From NCBI RefSeq assembly GCF_902728235.1, contig NZ_CACVBO010000001.1:3558001-3622000 (forward strand): a DNA stretch of 64,000 nt, given 5' to 3'. Numbering within the stretch: the stretch's first letter is position 1; each line of letters begins with the position of its first letter. The stretch comes from Lentimonas sp. CC4 (GTDB lineage Bacteria; Verrucomicrobiota; Verrucomicrobiia; Opitutales; Coraliomargaritaceae). This document shows, piece after piece, positions 11,684 to 20,865 of the stretch. Position numbers and translations under genes: made by a program. The notes below the pieces were generated by a model that had not been told where the DNA came from, searched no databases, and was given only the letters and a program-made list of their open reading frames with translations.

Positions 11684-12418
11684 TTACAACTGGTTAATAC
11701 GACTAGCCAAGAACCCCGCCCCAAAGCCGTTGTCGATATTGACGACACTCAAGCCACTCGCGCAGGAGTTCAGCATGCCAAGCAACGCGGAGAGCCCGCC
11801 GAAACTTGCGCCATAACCGACACTCGTCGGCACAGCAATCACAGGCGCAGAGACTAAGCCGCCAACCACACTCGGTAGCGCGCCCTCCATCCCAGCAACC
11901 ACGACCACCACACGGCACTCTCGAATCGCATCCATGCTTTCAAGTAGGCGATGAAGGCCCGCCACACCGGCATCGAACACACGCAGCACAGGGTTTCCAT
12001 AAAACTCGGCGGTGACACAGACCTCCTCTGCGACAGGCAAATCGGACGTGCCTGCACACACGACTGCAATGGTATGCTCGGCAAGCGTCGGAGCCTCGCG
12101 CTGCAGCTTCAAAAGTCGCGACACCTCATGGTATTGAGCGCTTGGATACGTTTCAATGACTTGCGCCGCCACGTCAGACTCTAAGCGAGTGACCAAAATA
12201 TCATTCCCATGCTTTTGCAGGCTGGCCAAAATATCTAGTAGATGCTCAGGCCGTTTGCCTGCGCCATAGACGACTTCCGGCACGCCATTGCGCGAAGCCC
12301 GACTGATATCCACACGACTATGGCCGAGATCCTCATAGCCGCGCAACTGCGTCATCGCTTCATCGATATCAACGTCCCCACGGCTCACCGCCTCTAATAA
12401 TTCACGCATTTCGCTCAT
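11684..12418 (-). CDS. larB: LarB, nickel-pincer cofactor synthesis (pyridinium-3,5-biscarboxylate mononucleotide synthase)
   Basis: First enzyme of the nickel-pincer nucleotide pathway; it carboxylates and hydrolyses nicotinate adenine dinucleotide. I place the start at the ATG at 12418 (MSEMRELLEAV), because this overlaps the larC stop as ATGA and gives the usual N-terminus. The longer open frame to 12499 adds a low-complexity leader. The C-terminal two thirds resemble the AIR-carboxylase (PurE-like) fold: VVCAGTSDLPVAEE, RVFDAGVAGLHR, VVVVAGMEGALPSVVGGLV and PTSVGYGASFGG. The ATGA overlap shows translational coupling with larC. No larA-like target enzyme is seen in this window, so the user of the cofactor is unknown. 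Confidence 0.92.
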   Translation of the reverse strand: MSEMRELLEAVSRGDVDIDEAMTQLRGYEDLGHSRVDISRASRNGVPEVVYGAGKRPEHLLDILASLQKHGNDILVTRLESDVAAQVIETYPSAQYHEVSRLLKLQREAPTLAEHTIAVVCAGTSDLPVAEEVCVTAEFYGNPVLRVFDAGVAGLHRLLESMDAIRECRVVVVVAGMEGALPSVVGGLVSAPVIAVPTSVGYGASFGGLSALLGMLNSCASGLSVVNIDNGFGAGFLASRINQL

Positions 12419-13650
12419 AGTGTTTTTTGCCATTCGGTTAAAAGTCGCTGCTGCACCTCCAGCAATGATAGCCCGTGCTGCGCGGCCAGTGCGGCGCAAT
12501 CGTCATGCTCCAATTTGTCGCGAACGTCGCCATTCGGCAGGGTCGCTCGCTTGACTCGCACGCGCCCCAGTGAACTCTCAAATTCAACCAATTCGCGCGG
12601 CAGCTTGGAACGCTCCCACTCGCGCTTACGCAAACCAATACTGCGACTGTGCTTAAAGAACGCGGCCTCGACGGCGTCTAACTCCGCGGAATGAACCAGC
12701 GCATGCACCACCACTCCAACACGGTTCTTCTTAAACGTCGCACTCACCTGCCACACATCCAGAGCGCCTGCATCCAACAACTGCTGCGTCAAATACGCGA
12801 CCGACTCAGTCGTCATATCATCAATATTCGCAACGACCTCCCACACCGAGTCGCGTTGCAATGAGCCATTCCTAGCGACCTGCTCCTCTAATAAAGTCAC
12901 ATAGACGACATTCGACAGGCGCGGGTCTTTACGCTGCCCGATACCACGCGCAACTTGCACCTGAGTGCCGTGCGCCGCGGCCGCAAACTCACAGCCACGC
13001 CCCACTAACAAAGCCGCGCCCGTCGGCGTAGTGCATTCAAAATCGCTAGCACCTGCGGTCAATGCGACGCCTTGTAATAACTGACTGGTCGCTGGTGCCG
13101 GCACAGGCATACGACCGTGCGCACATTTCACTGTGCCGCCCCCGACTTCCAACGTGCTACACACGATACGCTCCACGTTTAAATAATCCCAACAAATCGC
13201 AGCACCCACAATATCGACGATCGAATCAATCGCGCCGACCTCATGAAAGTGCACCTCATCCGCTGATACGCCATGCACTGCGCCTTCCGCCTCTGCCAAT
13301 ACCGTAAAACAGGCTAGCGCATCCCGTTTCACCCGATCATTCAGAGTGCTCGCCTCAATCGCTGAGCGAATCTCCGCAAAGGTGCGATGCGTGTGGGCTT
13401 GGTGCCCTGGAGTATGCACATGCGGATGTGCTGCCAAAGAAGTCTCGAACTGAGGAGTTAGTAACACATCGCAGCGCAGGCCACTAATCCCCGCACGCAT
13501 ATCCTGCTCAAAGGACAGTGCCCAACCATCATATGGTAGCTTCGCCAACTCAGCGCGCAAGTAATCTGGACACACACCGAGACCAACCATTGCAGCGAGA
13601 TTCATATCGCCGCTCAAACCAGCGGGGCATTGATAAAGCAGAGTAGACAT
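12415..13650 (-). CDS. larC: LarC, nickel insertion enzyme of nickel-pincer cofactor synthesis
   Basis: Inserts nickel into the bisthiocarboxylate intermediate (CTP-dependent in characterised LarC) to finish the cofactor. The 411-residue single-chain form contains both LarC1 and LarC2 portions; in Lactobacillus these are joined by frameshifting, whereas here the frame is continuous. Features are PAGLSGDMNLAAMV at the N-terminus, a His-rich stretch (HPHVHTPGHQAHTH, roughly residues 75-88) suited to metal binding, HFHEVGAIDSIVDIVG, TTPTGAALLV and the C-terminal NIDDMTTESVAYL. The stop codon overlaps the larB start. It is divergent from larE with 71 bp between the two starts, so one short region probably drives both directions. 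Confidence 0.93.
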   Translation of the reverse strand: MSTLLYQCPAGLSGDMNLAAMVGLGVCPDYLRAELAKLPYDGWALSFEQDMRAGISGLRCDVLLTPQFETSLAAHPHVHTPGHQAHTHRTFAEIRSAIEASTLNDRVKRDALACFTVLAEAEGAVHGVSADEVHFHEVGAIDSIVDIVGAAICWDYLNVERIVCSTLEVGGGTVKCAHGRMPVPAPATSQLLQGVALTAGASDFECTTPTGAALLVGRGCEFAAAAHGTQVQVARGIGQRKDPRLSNVVYVTLLEEQVARNGSLQRDSVWEVVANIDDMTTESVAYLTQQLLDAGALDVWQVSATFKKNRVGVVVHALVHSAELDAVEAAFFKHSRSIGLRKREWERSKLPRELVEFESSLGRVRVKRATLPNGDVRDKLEHDDCAALAAQHGLSLLEVQQRLLTEWQKTL

Positions 13651-13721
13651 GACAAATGACTTAGCAGAGCTTATCGCGATGGCAAGTTGACAGCCACAGT
13701 AAGCGCAGCATTTTTAGGCGA

Positions 13722-14528
13722 ATGAAAAAAATGACACGCCTAGAAGAATGGTTCAGCAAGTGCCCGGGAGCCATTGTTGCCTTTTCTGGCGGTGTCGACA
13801 GCTCGCTAGTCGCACATCTCGCGAACCATTTCCTCGGCACCGATCGAGCGATCGCCGTCATCTCCGCCAGCCCGAGCCTGAAACTCTCCGAACTCGACGA
13901 CGCCAAACGCTTCGCGAACGAGAACGGCATCACGCTGCGTATCGTCACCACTCGTGAGATGGAGAACCCTAACTATTTAAGCAATCCATCGAATCGCTGC
14001 TACTATTGTAAACACAGCTTGTATGACGAACTCAGCACACTGCCTGAAGTCGCCGCTGGTTGGTGGATTCTAAACGGCACGAACCTTGACGACCTCGGCG
14101 ATTATCGCCCCGGCCTCGAAGCCGCCAAAGAATACGAAGTGCACTCTCCGCTCGTGGAATGCCAAATCGACAAAACCGCCGTTCGCGAGCTCGCAGAACA
14201 GCACACACTTCACTGCTGGAACAAACCTGCCAGCCCGTGCCTGGCCTCTCGTATCCCCTACGGCGAACGCGTTACGGTCGAGAAGCTTCGCCAAATCGAA
14301 TCCGCCGAAGCACTACTAAGTGACCATGGATTTCCAGTGGCTCGCGTGCGCCATTACAACACCCACGCCCGCATCGAAGTGCCCGTGGAGCAACTCGAAC
14401 GACTGCATGCACTGCAATCGACCTTAGAAACAGAAATGCGTGTCATCGGCTTTGAACACACAGAATTAGACTCCGAAGGTTTTGTCTCCGGCAAGCTCAA
14501 CCGCGTGCTCAGCACGCCGTCTGTCTAA
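13722..14528 (+). CDS. larE: LarE, ATP-dependent sulfur transferase of nickel-pincer cofactor synthesis
   Basis: Adenylates and thiolates the biscarboxylate intermediate made by LarB. The PP-loop SGGVDSS is at residues 22-28. Cysteines C93 and C96 (NRCYYCKHSLY) and C173 (SPCLASRIPYG) match the three-cysteine class described as holding a [4Fe-4S] cluster that carries the transferred sulfur, rather than the single-cysteine sacrificial Lactobacillus type. The length (268 residues) is normal. The ATG at 13722 is preferred, though a second ATG nine bases downstream is possible. It is transcribed divergently from larC-larB. Confidence 0.93.
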   Translation: MKKMTRLEEWFSKCPGAIVAFSGGVDSSLVAHLANHFLGTDRAIAVISASPSLKLSELDDAKRFANENGITLRIVTTREMENPNYLSNPSNRCYYCKHSLYDELSTLPEVAAGWWILNGTNLDDLGDYRPGLEAAKEYEVHSPLVECQIDKTAVRELAEQHTLHCWNKPASPCLASRIPYGERVTVEKLRQIESAEALLSDHGFPVARVRHYNTHARIEVPVEQLERLHALQSTLETEMRVIGFEHTELDSEGFVSGKLNRVLSTPSV

Positions 14529-14534
14529 CAGCAA

Positions 14535-14717
14535 CTAGCGCGAGGCGCGAGTAAAGCGCCAAGCCGCATAGCCCAAAGCACCAACCACGGCTACCACTGG
14601 CAGTAATGCCAACAAACCATGCTCTACACCATGCACTGCTGTGCCTGTAGTCGCAGTGTCATGCGCGAACAAGCTGAGGGGTAACAATGCCGTTAGTATC
14701 AATATTTTCTGTTTCAT
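14535..14717 (-). CDS. Small secreted or membrane protein, 60 residues, unknown function
   Basis: An N-terminal hydrophobic stretch ending in LFAHD looks like a cleavable signal peptide. A short His/Thr-rich linker (ATTGTAVHGVEHG) and one transmembrane helix (LLALLPVVAVVGALGYAAW) then lead to a basic tail. Cleaved, it would be a roughly 40-residue single-helix protein with its basic end in the cytoplasm. The layout is convincing for a real small protein. It is convergent with larE and ends 6 bp from it. I do not recognise a family; the histidines suggest, but do not show, a metal link. Confidence 0.6.
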   Translation of the reverse strand: MKQKILILTALLPLSLFAHDTATTGTAVHGVEHGLLALLPVVAVVGALGYAAWRFTRASR

Positions 14718-14915
14718 ATTTTTTAAAAATTTATAGAGCCAACCGTATAGCGAGGACGACTCGATGCAAACTGGATTTGCGAAAACAGCACGAGCTGTGC
14801 CGATTTAAAAGATGACACACACTTCGAACTGAATACGTCCCAATTGTCAACGCTCGCTCTAGAAGACAAATTTTATTTTGCGCTTCGCCTCATTATAGAA
14901 TCTTGATAGCAGGCA

Positions 14916-16913
14916 ATGACCGATTTCTACGACACCGAATCCAGCGCCTTCGCCCCCATCGACTTTGAAGCCGAGCTCAACGACGAACAATACGCCGCCG
15001 TCACAGCAGAGCCCGGCCCGGCGCTCGTGCTCGCTGGCGCTGGCTCTGGCAAGACACGCACCCTCACCTATCGTGTCGCCTACCTCCTCCATAAAGGCAT
15101 CAAACCTTACGAAATTCTGCTGCTCACTTTTACCAATAAGTCTGCGAAGGAAATGTTGGAGCGCGTCGAAGAACTCACAGGAGTCAAGAAACACCAACTC
15201 TGGGGCGGCACGTTCCACAGCATCGCACAACGCATCCTCCGCGTGCATGGCGAATCCGTCGGCCTCATGCGCAACTACACCATTCTCGACGAGACCGAGT
15301 CAGAAAGCCTGCTGAAAAGCGCGATCAACAAGGTCGACCCGAAATTCATCAAAGGTAAGAACAACCCGAAGCCAAAGGTCGTGCACAATATGATCAGCTA
15401 TGCGCGCAACACCTGCCGCAGCGTGTTCGACGAAGCCGACGACCACTATCCCTTCCTCGATGGCATGGCGCAAAAAATCGCCGACATCTATAAGGTCTAT
15501 CACCAGACAAAACTAGAGCAGCAAGTCGTCGATTACGATGATCTGCTCGAATACCTGCTCAAGCTCCTACGCGAACACCCCGAAATCGCCGCCTACTATC
15601 AGGAGCGCTTTAAACATATTCTGGTGGACGAATTTCAGGACACGAATCGCCTACAGTCCGAAATCGTCGACATCCTCGGCGTGCATCACCAGATCATGGC
15701 CGTGGGCGATGATGCACAATGTATCTACACATGGCGCGGTGCGGACTTTGATAATATCATGCGCTTTACCGAGCGCCACCCCGGTGCGACGGTGCACAAG
15801 ATCGAGACCAACTACCGCAGCTCGCCGCAAATTCTTGGATTTGCCAACGCTGTGCTCGCCGCACAACCCGCAGGTATGGGCTACGCAAAAGAGCTGCGCC
15901 CCGTGCGCCCCGATGGCGAGAAGCCCTACTTCACTCCCGTTATGGATGCACGCGCCCAAGCGAGCTTCATCATCCAGCGCATCGAAGGCCTAATCGATGA
16001 AGGCCGCGACCTGTCCGAAGTCGCAGTGCTCTACCGCGCACACTATCAAGCGATGGACCTGCAAATGGAACTCACCCGTCGTGGCATTGACTATCAAATC
16101 ACCAGCGGCGTGCGTTTCTTTGAGCAAGCCCACATTCGCGATTTTACCGCACAGCTACGCTTCGCCTCCAACCCCGCCGACGTGTCTGCGTTTATGCGCT
16201 TCACCTGCCTGTTGCCTAAAATTGGGCCGAAAACCGCGGAGCGCATCCATGCCTTTACTAAGAAATTAGCCGAGAAAGAAGAAAAAGACTTTTGCGAGGT
16301 GCTGACCTCCGAGGCCGTGCTGAAGAAAGTGCCGAACGACGCCAAAGAAGAATGGCCGTCCCTCGCGGAGACAATCCGCGAAGTCTCCGCGGCTCAGGCC
16401 AATGAAGCGCCTGATGCCATTGTGCAACTCGCCCTCGACGGCTGGTATAGCTCATTCATCCGTGAGATCTACCCGAACTGGACAGAGCGCGCTGACGACC
16501 TACAGAGCTTGATCAGCTTCGCCAGTCGCTTCGACACGATGGCAGAGCTACTCTCACAACTCGTGCTACTCGCCTCCGAAAGTAATGAGCGTGATTCCAG
16601 CGAAGCGCTCAACTGCTTACGCTTAACAACGATTCACCAAGCCAAAGGTCTCGAATTTCCGATCGTATTCGTGATCGGACTCGCCGACGGCCTGTTCCCG
16701 CTCAAGCGCACCATTGACGACGGTGACCTCGAAGAAGAGCGCCGCCTGTTTTACGTCGCAGTGACTCGTGCCATGGAGGAGCTTTACCTCAGCTATCCGA
16801 TGCTCAACCAACAGGGACAGACAGTGATGCGCCTGAACCCGAGCCGCTTTGTGCAAGAAGTCGACGTCAGTCGCTACGAGACGCTACGCGTGGCACCGCA
16901 ACGTAGTTGGTAA
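14916..16913 (+). CDS. UvrD/PcrA/Rep-family DNA helicase (superfamily 1A)
   Basis: ATP-dependent 3'-5' helicase for repair or replication restart. The seven superfamily-1 motifs are easy to follow: Walker [13 protein letters not shown] (40-51), motif Ia [33 protein letters not shown], the [10 protein letters not shown] stretch, [24 protein letters not shown] and [15 protein letters not shown]. At 665 residues it is shorter than PcrA/UvrD (about 720-750), mainly at the C-terminus, which ends soon after the last motif. It is convergent with the secreted-protein gene at 16934. Whether it is UvrD, PcrA or Rep cannot be decided here, so no symbol is given. Confidence 0.93.
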   Translation: MTDFYDTESSAFAPIDFEAELNDEQYAAVTAEPGPALVLAGAGSGKTRTLTYRVAYLLHKGIKPYEILLLTFTNKSAKEMLERVEELTGVKKHQLWGGTFHSIAQRILRVHGESVGLMRNYTILDETESESLLKSAINKVDPKFIKGKNNPKPKVVHNMISYARNTCRSVFDEADDHYPFLDGMAQKIADIYKVYHQTKLEQQVVDYDDLLEYLLKLLREHPEIAAYYQERFKHILVDEFQDTNRLQSEIVDILGVHHQIMAVGDDAQCIYTWRGADFDNIMRFTERHPGATVHKIETNYRSSPQILGFANAVLAAQPAGMGYAKELRPVRPDGEKPYFTPVMDARAQASFIIQRIEGLIDEGRDLSEVAVLYRAHYQAMDLQMELTRRGIDYQITSGVRFFEQAHIRDFTAQLRFASNPADVSAFMRFTCLLPKIGPKTAERIHAFTKKLAEKEEKDFCEVLTSEAVLKKVPNDAKEEWPSLAETIREVSAAQANEAPDAIVQLALDGWYSSFIREIYPNWTERADDLQSLISFASRFDTMAELLSQLVLLASESNERDSSEALNCLRLTTIHQAKGLEFPIVFVIGLADGLFPLKRTIDDGDLEEERRLFYVAVTRAMEELYLSYPMLNQQGQTVMRLNPSRFVQEVDVSRYETLRVAPQRSW

Positions 16914-16933
16914 AGTAGCGTAACACACAAAGA

Positions 16934-17425
16934 CTACTTCTTCGGATTCACTTCGCGGAATGTCGTGACGAAATCGCCCATCATATCGCGCAGTTCTTTT
17001 TTGATCACTTCGACTTGCTTCGAACCGGAACTAGAGCTGCCACGGCGGCGCATTTCGAAAACAGTTGCGACAGTCTTTTCACCATTACGATCGATCGTCA
17101 CAAAATCGCGAACCTTCACGACCAGTTCAAATTCGCCTGAAGCAATACGGCTTGAAGTATCAATCGAAAGCTCGACCAATGGAATATTCACCTCTGGCTG
17201 ATTCAGCACGTAGGTATTAAGATCCACATCCCCACGTCGAAGCTGGAGCTCCATAATATCATTCAAATCAAGTCGTTCGCTCAATTGAATGTCAGTGGCC
17301 ATCGAGGTATCCACTGTCATGTAGAGCGAGTAAATACCCTTCAGATGCGAACTATTCGCCTCATTGGCAGCCGCTACAAATTGAACAGAAAGGAGGAACG
17401 AGAGAAATAGGCAAATACGGCGCAT
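16934..17425 (-). CDS. Secreted protein of unknown function (163 residues)
   Basis: A signal peptide of about 19 residues ends at VAAAN. The mature part has an alternating hydrophobic pattern (IPLVELSIDTSSRIASGEFELVVKVRDFVTID) suggesting a small beta-structured periplasmic domain, followed by a polar, Ser-rich turn (RRRGSSSSGSK) and a C-terminal helix. I do not recognise a family. The gene is convergent with the helicase, whose stop lies 20 bp away, and it probably has its own promoter in the stretch before 17605. Confidence 0.7.
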   Translation of the reverse strand: MRRICLFLSFLLSVQFVAAANEANSSHLKGIYSLYMTVDTSMATDIQLSERLDLNDIMELQLRRGDVDLNTYVLNQPEVNIPLVELSIDTSSRIASGEFELVVKVRDFVTIDRNGEKTVATVFEMRRRGSSSSGSKQVEVIKKELRDMMGDFVTTFREVNPKK

Positions 17426-17604
17426 AATAATTCGAGATGGTTGAGAGAACTAAAGTAGGATTCGATTTAGCAGAAGGTCGAGCATTCCCTAACTTAGTTT
17501 CAAGCATTTCTAAAACAATCACAAAAATTGCCAACGTGTCGAATCACGCAACGAGTCGCACGCGACTATTGACAAGCCCTCGCCCCTCACGAATCTACTC
17601 AACC

Positions 17605-18087
17605 ATGCGTATTCTCTTTCTCGCCCTGCTCAGCCTCCTATGCATTTCTTGCGCTTCCACAAAGAAGCCAGCAATCACCAGCGTAAATATACTGGATATT
17701 AATCCTCGATACATCGAAACTGTAAAATTTAAACGCATCACTGAATACCTAACAGGCAAGGAAAACCGCGGCAATCGTGTGATCATTCGGACTGATAAGA
17801 CCGACCGAACTGGATACTACTTCGTGCTTATGCTCGACGAGAAAGTGCGTGATCTGCCAGCGGGCACTTACATCGAAGGTGAATTCTACACCCCGAAGAC
17901 CCTCGACAAGCAAGCATACACCTTTGAACTCCCATCGAAGCTACCGAAGACCAAAGAGATCTTCATCGGTTTAACAGGACAGGACTGGACAAAGAGAAGT
18001 GATATCCCTTCAGCCTGGAAATTTACGATCAAAAACTCCAATGGCGAAGTGCTCGCCATGGAAAAGAGCTACCTCTGGAGCTTCTAA
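17605..18087 (+). CDS. Predicted lipoprotein of unknown function (160 residues)
   Basis: Starting at the ATG at 17605, the product begins MRILFLALLSLLCISC: a short hydrophobic segment ending in a lipobox-like CISC. It would therefore be cleaved by signal peptidase II and lipidated on that Cys. The frame stays open upstream to 17437, but the added residues lack coding character and would bury the signal. The mature domain has a beta-rich pattern (RVIIRTDKTDRTGYYFVLML, AGTYIEGEFYTP). No family is recognised. It is convergent with psd, 10 bp away. Confidence 0.72.
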   Translation: MRILFLALLSLLCISCASTKKPAITSVNILDINPRYIETVKFKRITEYLTGKENRGNRVIIRTDKTDRTGYYFVLMLDEKVRDLPAGTYIEGEFYTPKTLDKQAYTFELPSKLPKTKEIFIGLTGQDWTKRSDIPSAWKFTIKNSNGEVLAMEKSYLWSF

Positions 18088-18097
18088 ACGCAGCGCG

Positions 18098-19012
18098 TCA
18101 AACAACGACACCGCACTGCTCACCCATCTTCGCGTAAACTTCGCGGCCTGCTGCAGCTTGCGCCAGTAAATCGTCATCGAGGCGAATCGCGCCCTTCTTG
18201 TAAACCGTGGTCACACACGAGCCACCAAACGAGAAGTAGCCCTTGTCGGCACCCTTCTCGATTTGAGAGTTGGGCTCAAAAGTCGAGTGCATGCCCCCCA
18301 CGCACGTCGCGCCGACTTCCATCACGACCATCTTGCCGAACGCAGCGGACTCCACCTCAGTAATCATACGGCGATTTTCCCACAGGATCGACAGCTTGCG
18401 GCGTAGCGCTAAAGGACTGACCGAGCGCAGACTGCCATCTAAGATACGTGCCGCACCGGCCTGACCGCCGACGGGGAAATGATAACGATGATAGTCCACA
18501 GGACATAGGCGTGAAATAAGCATCGAACCGCCTTCAAACTCTGCAGCCAATGCCTGACTACCCAAAAACTTCGCTAAATCAAAGCGCTGCCCTTTAATAT
18601 AAAAGTTGTCAGCCGCACTGACATTTTCAATTGCCAGATGCCGCCCATCGGCAGGAAACACTGCCACATGCTCGCCAGCCGCGATCGGACGCGCACTCAG
18701 CTTTAACTTACGATAGAAAAACTCGTTGAACGAACCATAGCTATCGGCGGGGTCGAGAAAGTCATCTACATCCACGCCATAGTCCTGAATGAACGGAGCC
18801 ACCTTCTCACGACTCGCAGGCTTATCCATGCGCCAGCCATACCAACGCGAGAACCACAACCGCTTAACCGCCAACTCGACCGTCAGACGCCCCAGCGGAT
18901 TCCCATACGCCCAGCGCAAGAACGCCTCACCATAGACGGACTCCGTTTCAACCTCACCACTGTGACGATTAAAAAACTCAATCGGCGCCTCAAATAATTC
19001 GTTCTGACTCAT
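18098..19012 (-). CDS. psd: Phosphatidylserine decarboxylase
   Basis: Makes phosphatidylethanolamine from phosphatidylserine at the inner membrane, using a pyruvoyl group formed by self-cleavage. Of 304 residues, the family is marked by [24 protein letters not shown] (170-181) and the cleavage region FGGSCVTTV, with S265 expected to become the pyruvoyl group in the GGS motif. The C-terminal small subunit would be about 40 residues, as usual. It starts 4 bp after the CLC-F gene on the same strand, so the two are probably co-transcribed. Confidence 0.95.
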   Translation of the reverse strand: MSQNELFEAPIEFFNRHSGEVETESVYGEAFLRWAYGNPLGRLTVELAVKRLWFSRWYGWRMDKPASREKVAPFIQDYGVDVDDFLDPADSYGSFNEFFYRKLKLSARPIAAGEHVAVFPADGRHLAIENVSAADNFYIKGQRFDLAKFLGSQALAAEFEGGSMLISRLCPVDYHRYHFPVGGQAGAARILDGSLRSVSPLALRRKLSILWENRRMITEVESAAFGKMVVMEVGATCVGGMHSTFEPNSQIEKGADKGYFSFGGSCVTTVYKKGAIRLDDDLLAQAAAGREVYAKMGEQCGVVV

Positions 19013-19016
19013 AGCT

Positions 19017-20378
19017 TTAATCCACGGGCGGTTTACGGCCGTATTGCCTCTTGTTGGTTTTAATTTCCTTCAACGTCGACTCTTTCGCCTCCGTGGTATG
19101 AAACTTCGACACCGCCACACGCTGAGAGGTGTAAATCCCCGTATGCCCGCTAAAATAGTAGGCCGTGAAACAGGCTAAACCGAAGTAGATCGCATTCTCT
19201 GCGCCGAACAGTTCGATCCCCATCATCGTGCAGGCCAGCGGCGTATTCGTCGCGCCCGCAAACACTGCGATAAATCCGAGCCCAGCAAATAAATCCACTG
19301 GCGCCCCCGAAAGCATCGCGAAGGTATTACCCAATGTCGCTCCGATGAAAAACAACGGCGTCACTTCCCCGCCCTTAAAGCCAAGACTCAACGTGATCGC
19401 AGTCAGTAGCAGCTTCCAAAACCAGCTAAAGGTATCAGCGCCCCCCGCCGAGAAAGCCGACATAATACTCACACCACCCTCATTGGGCGAAGTCACACCG
19501 AGCCCCAAATAATCCGTCGTGCCCAGCAGCGCGCTAATCCCCAGCACCAACAGCGCGCCAACCACGGGAATCATCCACTTACGCGTAATCCATTGCTGGC
19601 TCGTCGCCTTGAGTCGATGCGATAGCTCTGCAAAACCATAACTCGCCAACCCAAAACAAGCACCCGCAATCAGCACCTTCAAAAGCAACACCAAATCAAA
19701 TGAAATAAAGGGCAAGGCTCCAACCGCCTCCTTCGCTGAATATCCAATATGATAATGCGTGTGAGAAATCGGGAACGAGGTGCAAACGATGTCCGCCACC
19801 AAACTCGCGATCAGGCACGGCATCAGCGCGTCATATTTGATCCGGCCGACTGCCAACACCTCCAAGGCGAAAATCGCCCCAGTAACAGGCGTGCCAAACA
19901 CCGCACCAAACCCAGCAGCCATCCCAGCCATCAATAAGATACGCTTATCCTCATGCTTGAGGCCGAATTTCTTGGCACAATAGTCTGCCACACTGCCGCC
20001 CATTTGCACTGCAGTGCCCTCTCGCCCAGCCGATCCACCAAATAAATGAGTAATAACCGTCGTAATCAGCACCAACGGAGCCATACGAAATGGAACCCCT
20101 CCCCCTGGCTCATGGATCTCATCCATGATCAGATTATTGCCCGCTTCGGCATTTTTACCATAACGGTTATAGAGCCAATAGATGCCGATACCAGCCAAAG
20201 GCAGCAGGCCGATCAGCCACATGTTCGCTTGACGAATGTGCGTTGCAGCCTCCAGTAACCACAAGAAGAACGCCACCATCGCCCCCACAGCCACCGAAAC
20301 CGGCAATACCAGCAGCGACCAGCGCACTAAGTGGCGTGCGATGCGTAATTGCTCAAATGCTAGTTTTGGAGTATTCAT
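19017..20378 (-). CDS. CLC-family antiporter, CLC-F (fluoride/proton) type
   Basis: Integral membrane protein of 453 residues with the CLC fold and no CBS domains. The selectivity motifs differ from chloride CLCs in the way described for the fluoride-exporting CLC-F group. The helix-D GSGIP motif is replaced by GNNLI (80-84), the gating glutamate lies in GREGT (E120), and GxFxP is replaced by GGEVTP (336-341) with E338 and T340. [16 protein letters not shown] is a strong signature of that group. It would expel fluoride in exchange for protons. I looked for a fluoride riboswitch upstream and did not find one. It probably forms a transcript with psd. Confidence 0.85.
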   Translation of the reverse strand: MNTPKLAFEQLRIARHLVRWSLLVLPVSVAVGAMVAFFLWLLEAATHIRQANMWLIGLLPLAGIGIYWLYNRYGKNAEAGNNLIMDEIHEPGGGVPFRMAPLVLITTVITHLFGGSAGREGTAVQMGGSVADYCAKKFGLKHEDKRILLMAGMAAGFGAVFGTPVTGAIFALEVLAVGRIKYDALMPCLIASLVADIVCTSFPISHTHYHIGYSAKEAVGALPFISFDLVLLLKVLIAGACFGLASYGFAELSHRLKATSQQWITRKWMIPVVGALLVLGISALLGTTDYLGLGVTSPNEGGVSIMSAFSAGGADTFSWFWKLLLTAITLSLGFKGGEVTPLFFIGATLGNTFAMLSGAPVDLFAGLGFIAVFAGATNTPLACTMMGIELFGAENAIYFGLACFTAYYFSGHTGIYTSQRVAVSKFHTTEAKESTLKEIKTNKRQYGRKPPVD

Positions 20379-20594
20379 ACGGTATAAAATCGCGGCGAAG
20401 TATCAATCGCGCACAATCTGATTGGCGTGATTCACGGCATCTGTAAAGCCTCCCCTTACATTTGCCAGATGTTCATGCGTAAAATCAACGATCAGCATCC
20501 CAGAAAATACCTGAAATAAAGTGGTATTAGGCCTTGATCTTTCGCTGGTAGCCCCGTTTATTCCTCCGCTTTCACTTTCAACCAAGAGCACACC

Positions 20595-20756
20595 ATGTCA
20601 CAACACAACAGTTTCAGAGCAACCACCGGCGGCGGTGGTAAGAAAAACAGAACAGTTCTAAAGCGTTTCGAACGCGTAGACCTACTCCGCAAACGCGGCG
20701 AGTGGAAAGACGGCGATCGCGTGGTCGGCATCAAAAAGACTAAGCCAGAAGATTAA
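20595..20756 (+). CDS. Small basic protein of the Verrucomicrobia/Chlamydiae family (53 residues)
   Basis: The product, MSQHNSFRATTGGGGKKN then RTVLKRFERVDLLRKRG and WKDGDRVVGIKKTKPED, belongs to a small basic protein family I know from Chlamydiae and Verrucomicrobia only. It has 10 Lys and 8 Arg in 53 residues and a Gly loop at 12-15. Its function is unknown; nucleic-acid or ribosome association would fit its charge but is inference. It stands alone between a leftward and a rightward gene and has its own terminator 25 nt after the stop, which supports it as an expressed single gene. Confidence 0.9.
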   Translation: MSQHNSFRATTGGGGKKNRTVLKRFERVDLLRKRGEWKDGDRVVGIKKTKPED

Positions 20757-20780
20757 GCCGTTCAGCTTTTAAATTTTAAG

Positions 20781-20810
20781 AAGCCCTTCCTTTACTGGAA
20801 GGGCTTTTTT
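20781..20810 (+). terminator. Terminator of the small basic protein gene
   Basis: The stem AAGCCCTTCC / GGAAGGGCTT, with a 6-nt loop, is followed by six T residues. Confidence 0.92.
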
Positions 20811-20865
20811 GTGTGTATTTCTCAAGGGCAAGCCACTGCCCTAAAATTGAATCACCCCTCCAATT

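Noticed and set aside
20403-20591. 62-residue antisense frame in the gap before the small basic protein
   Set aside because: Starts at GTG, has no coding character and lies across the likely promoter region.
20379-20594. Fluoride riboswitch upstream of the CLC-F gene
   Set aside because: I looked on the minus strand for the conserved GGCGATGG-type core and the terminal GACTCCTA-like segment and found neither.
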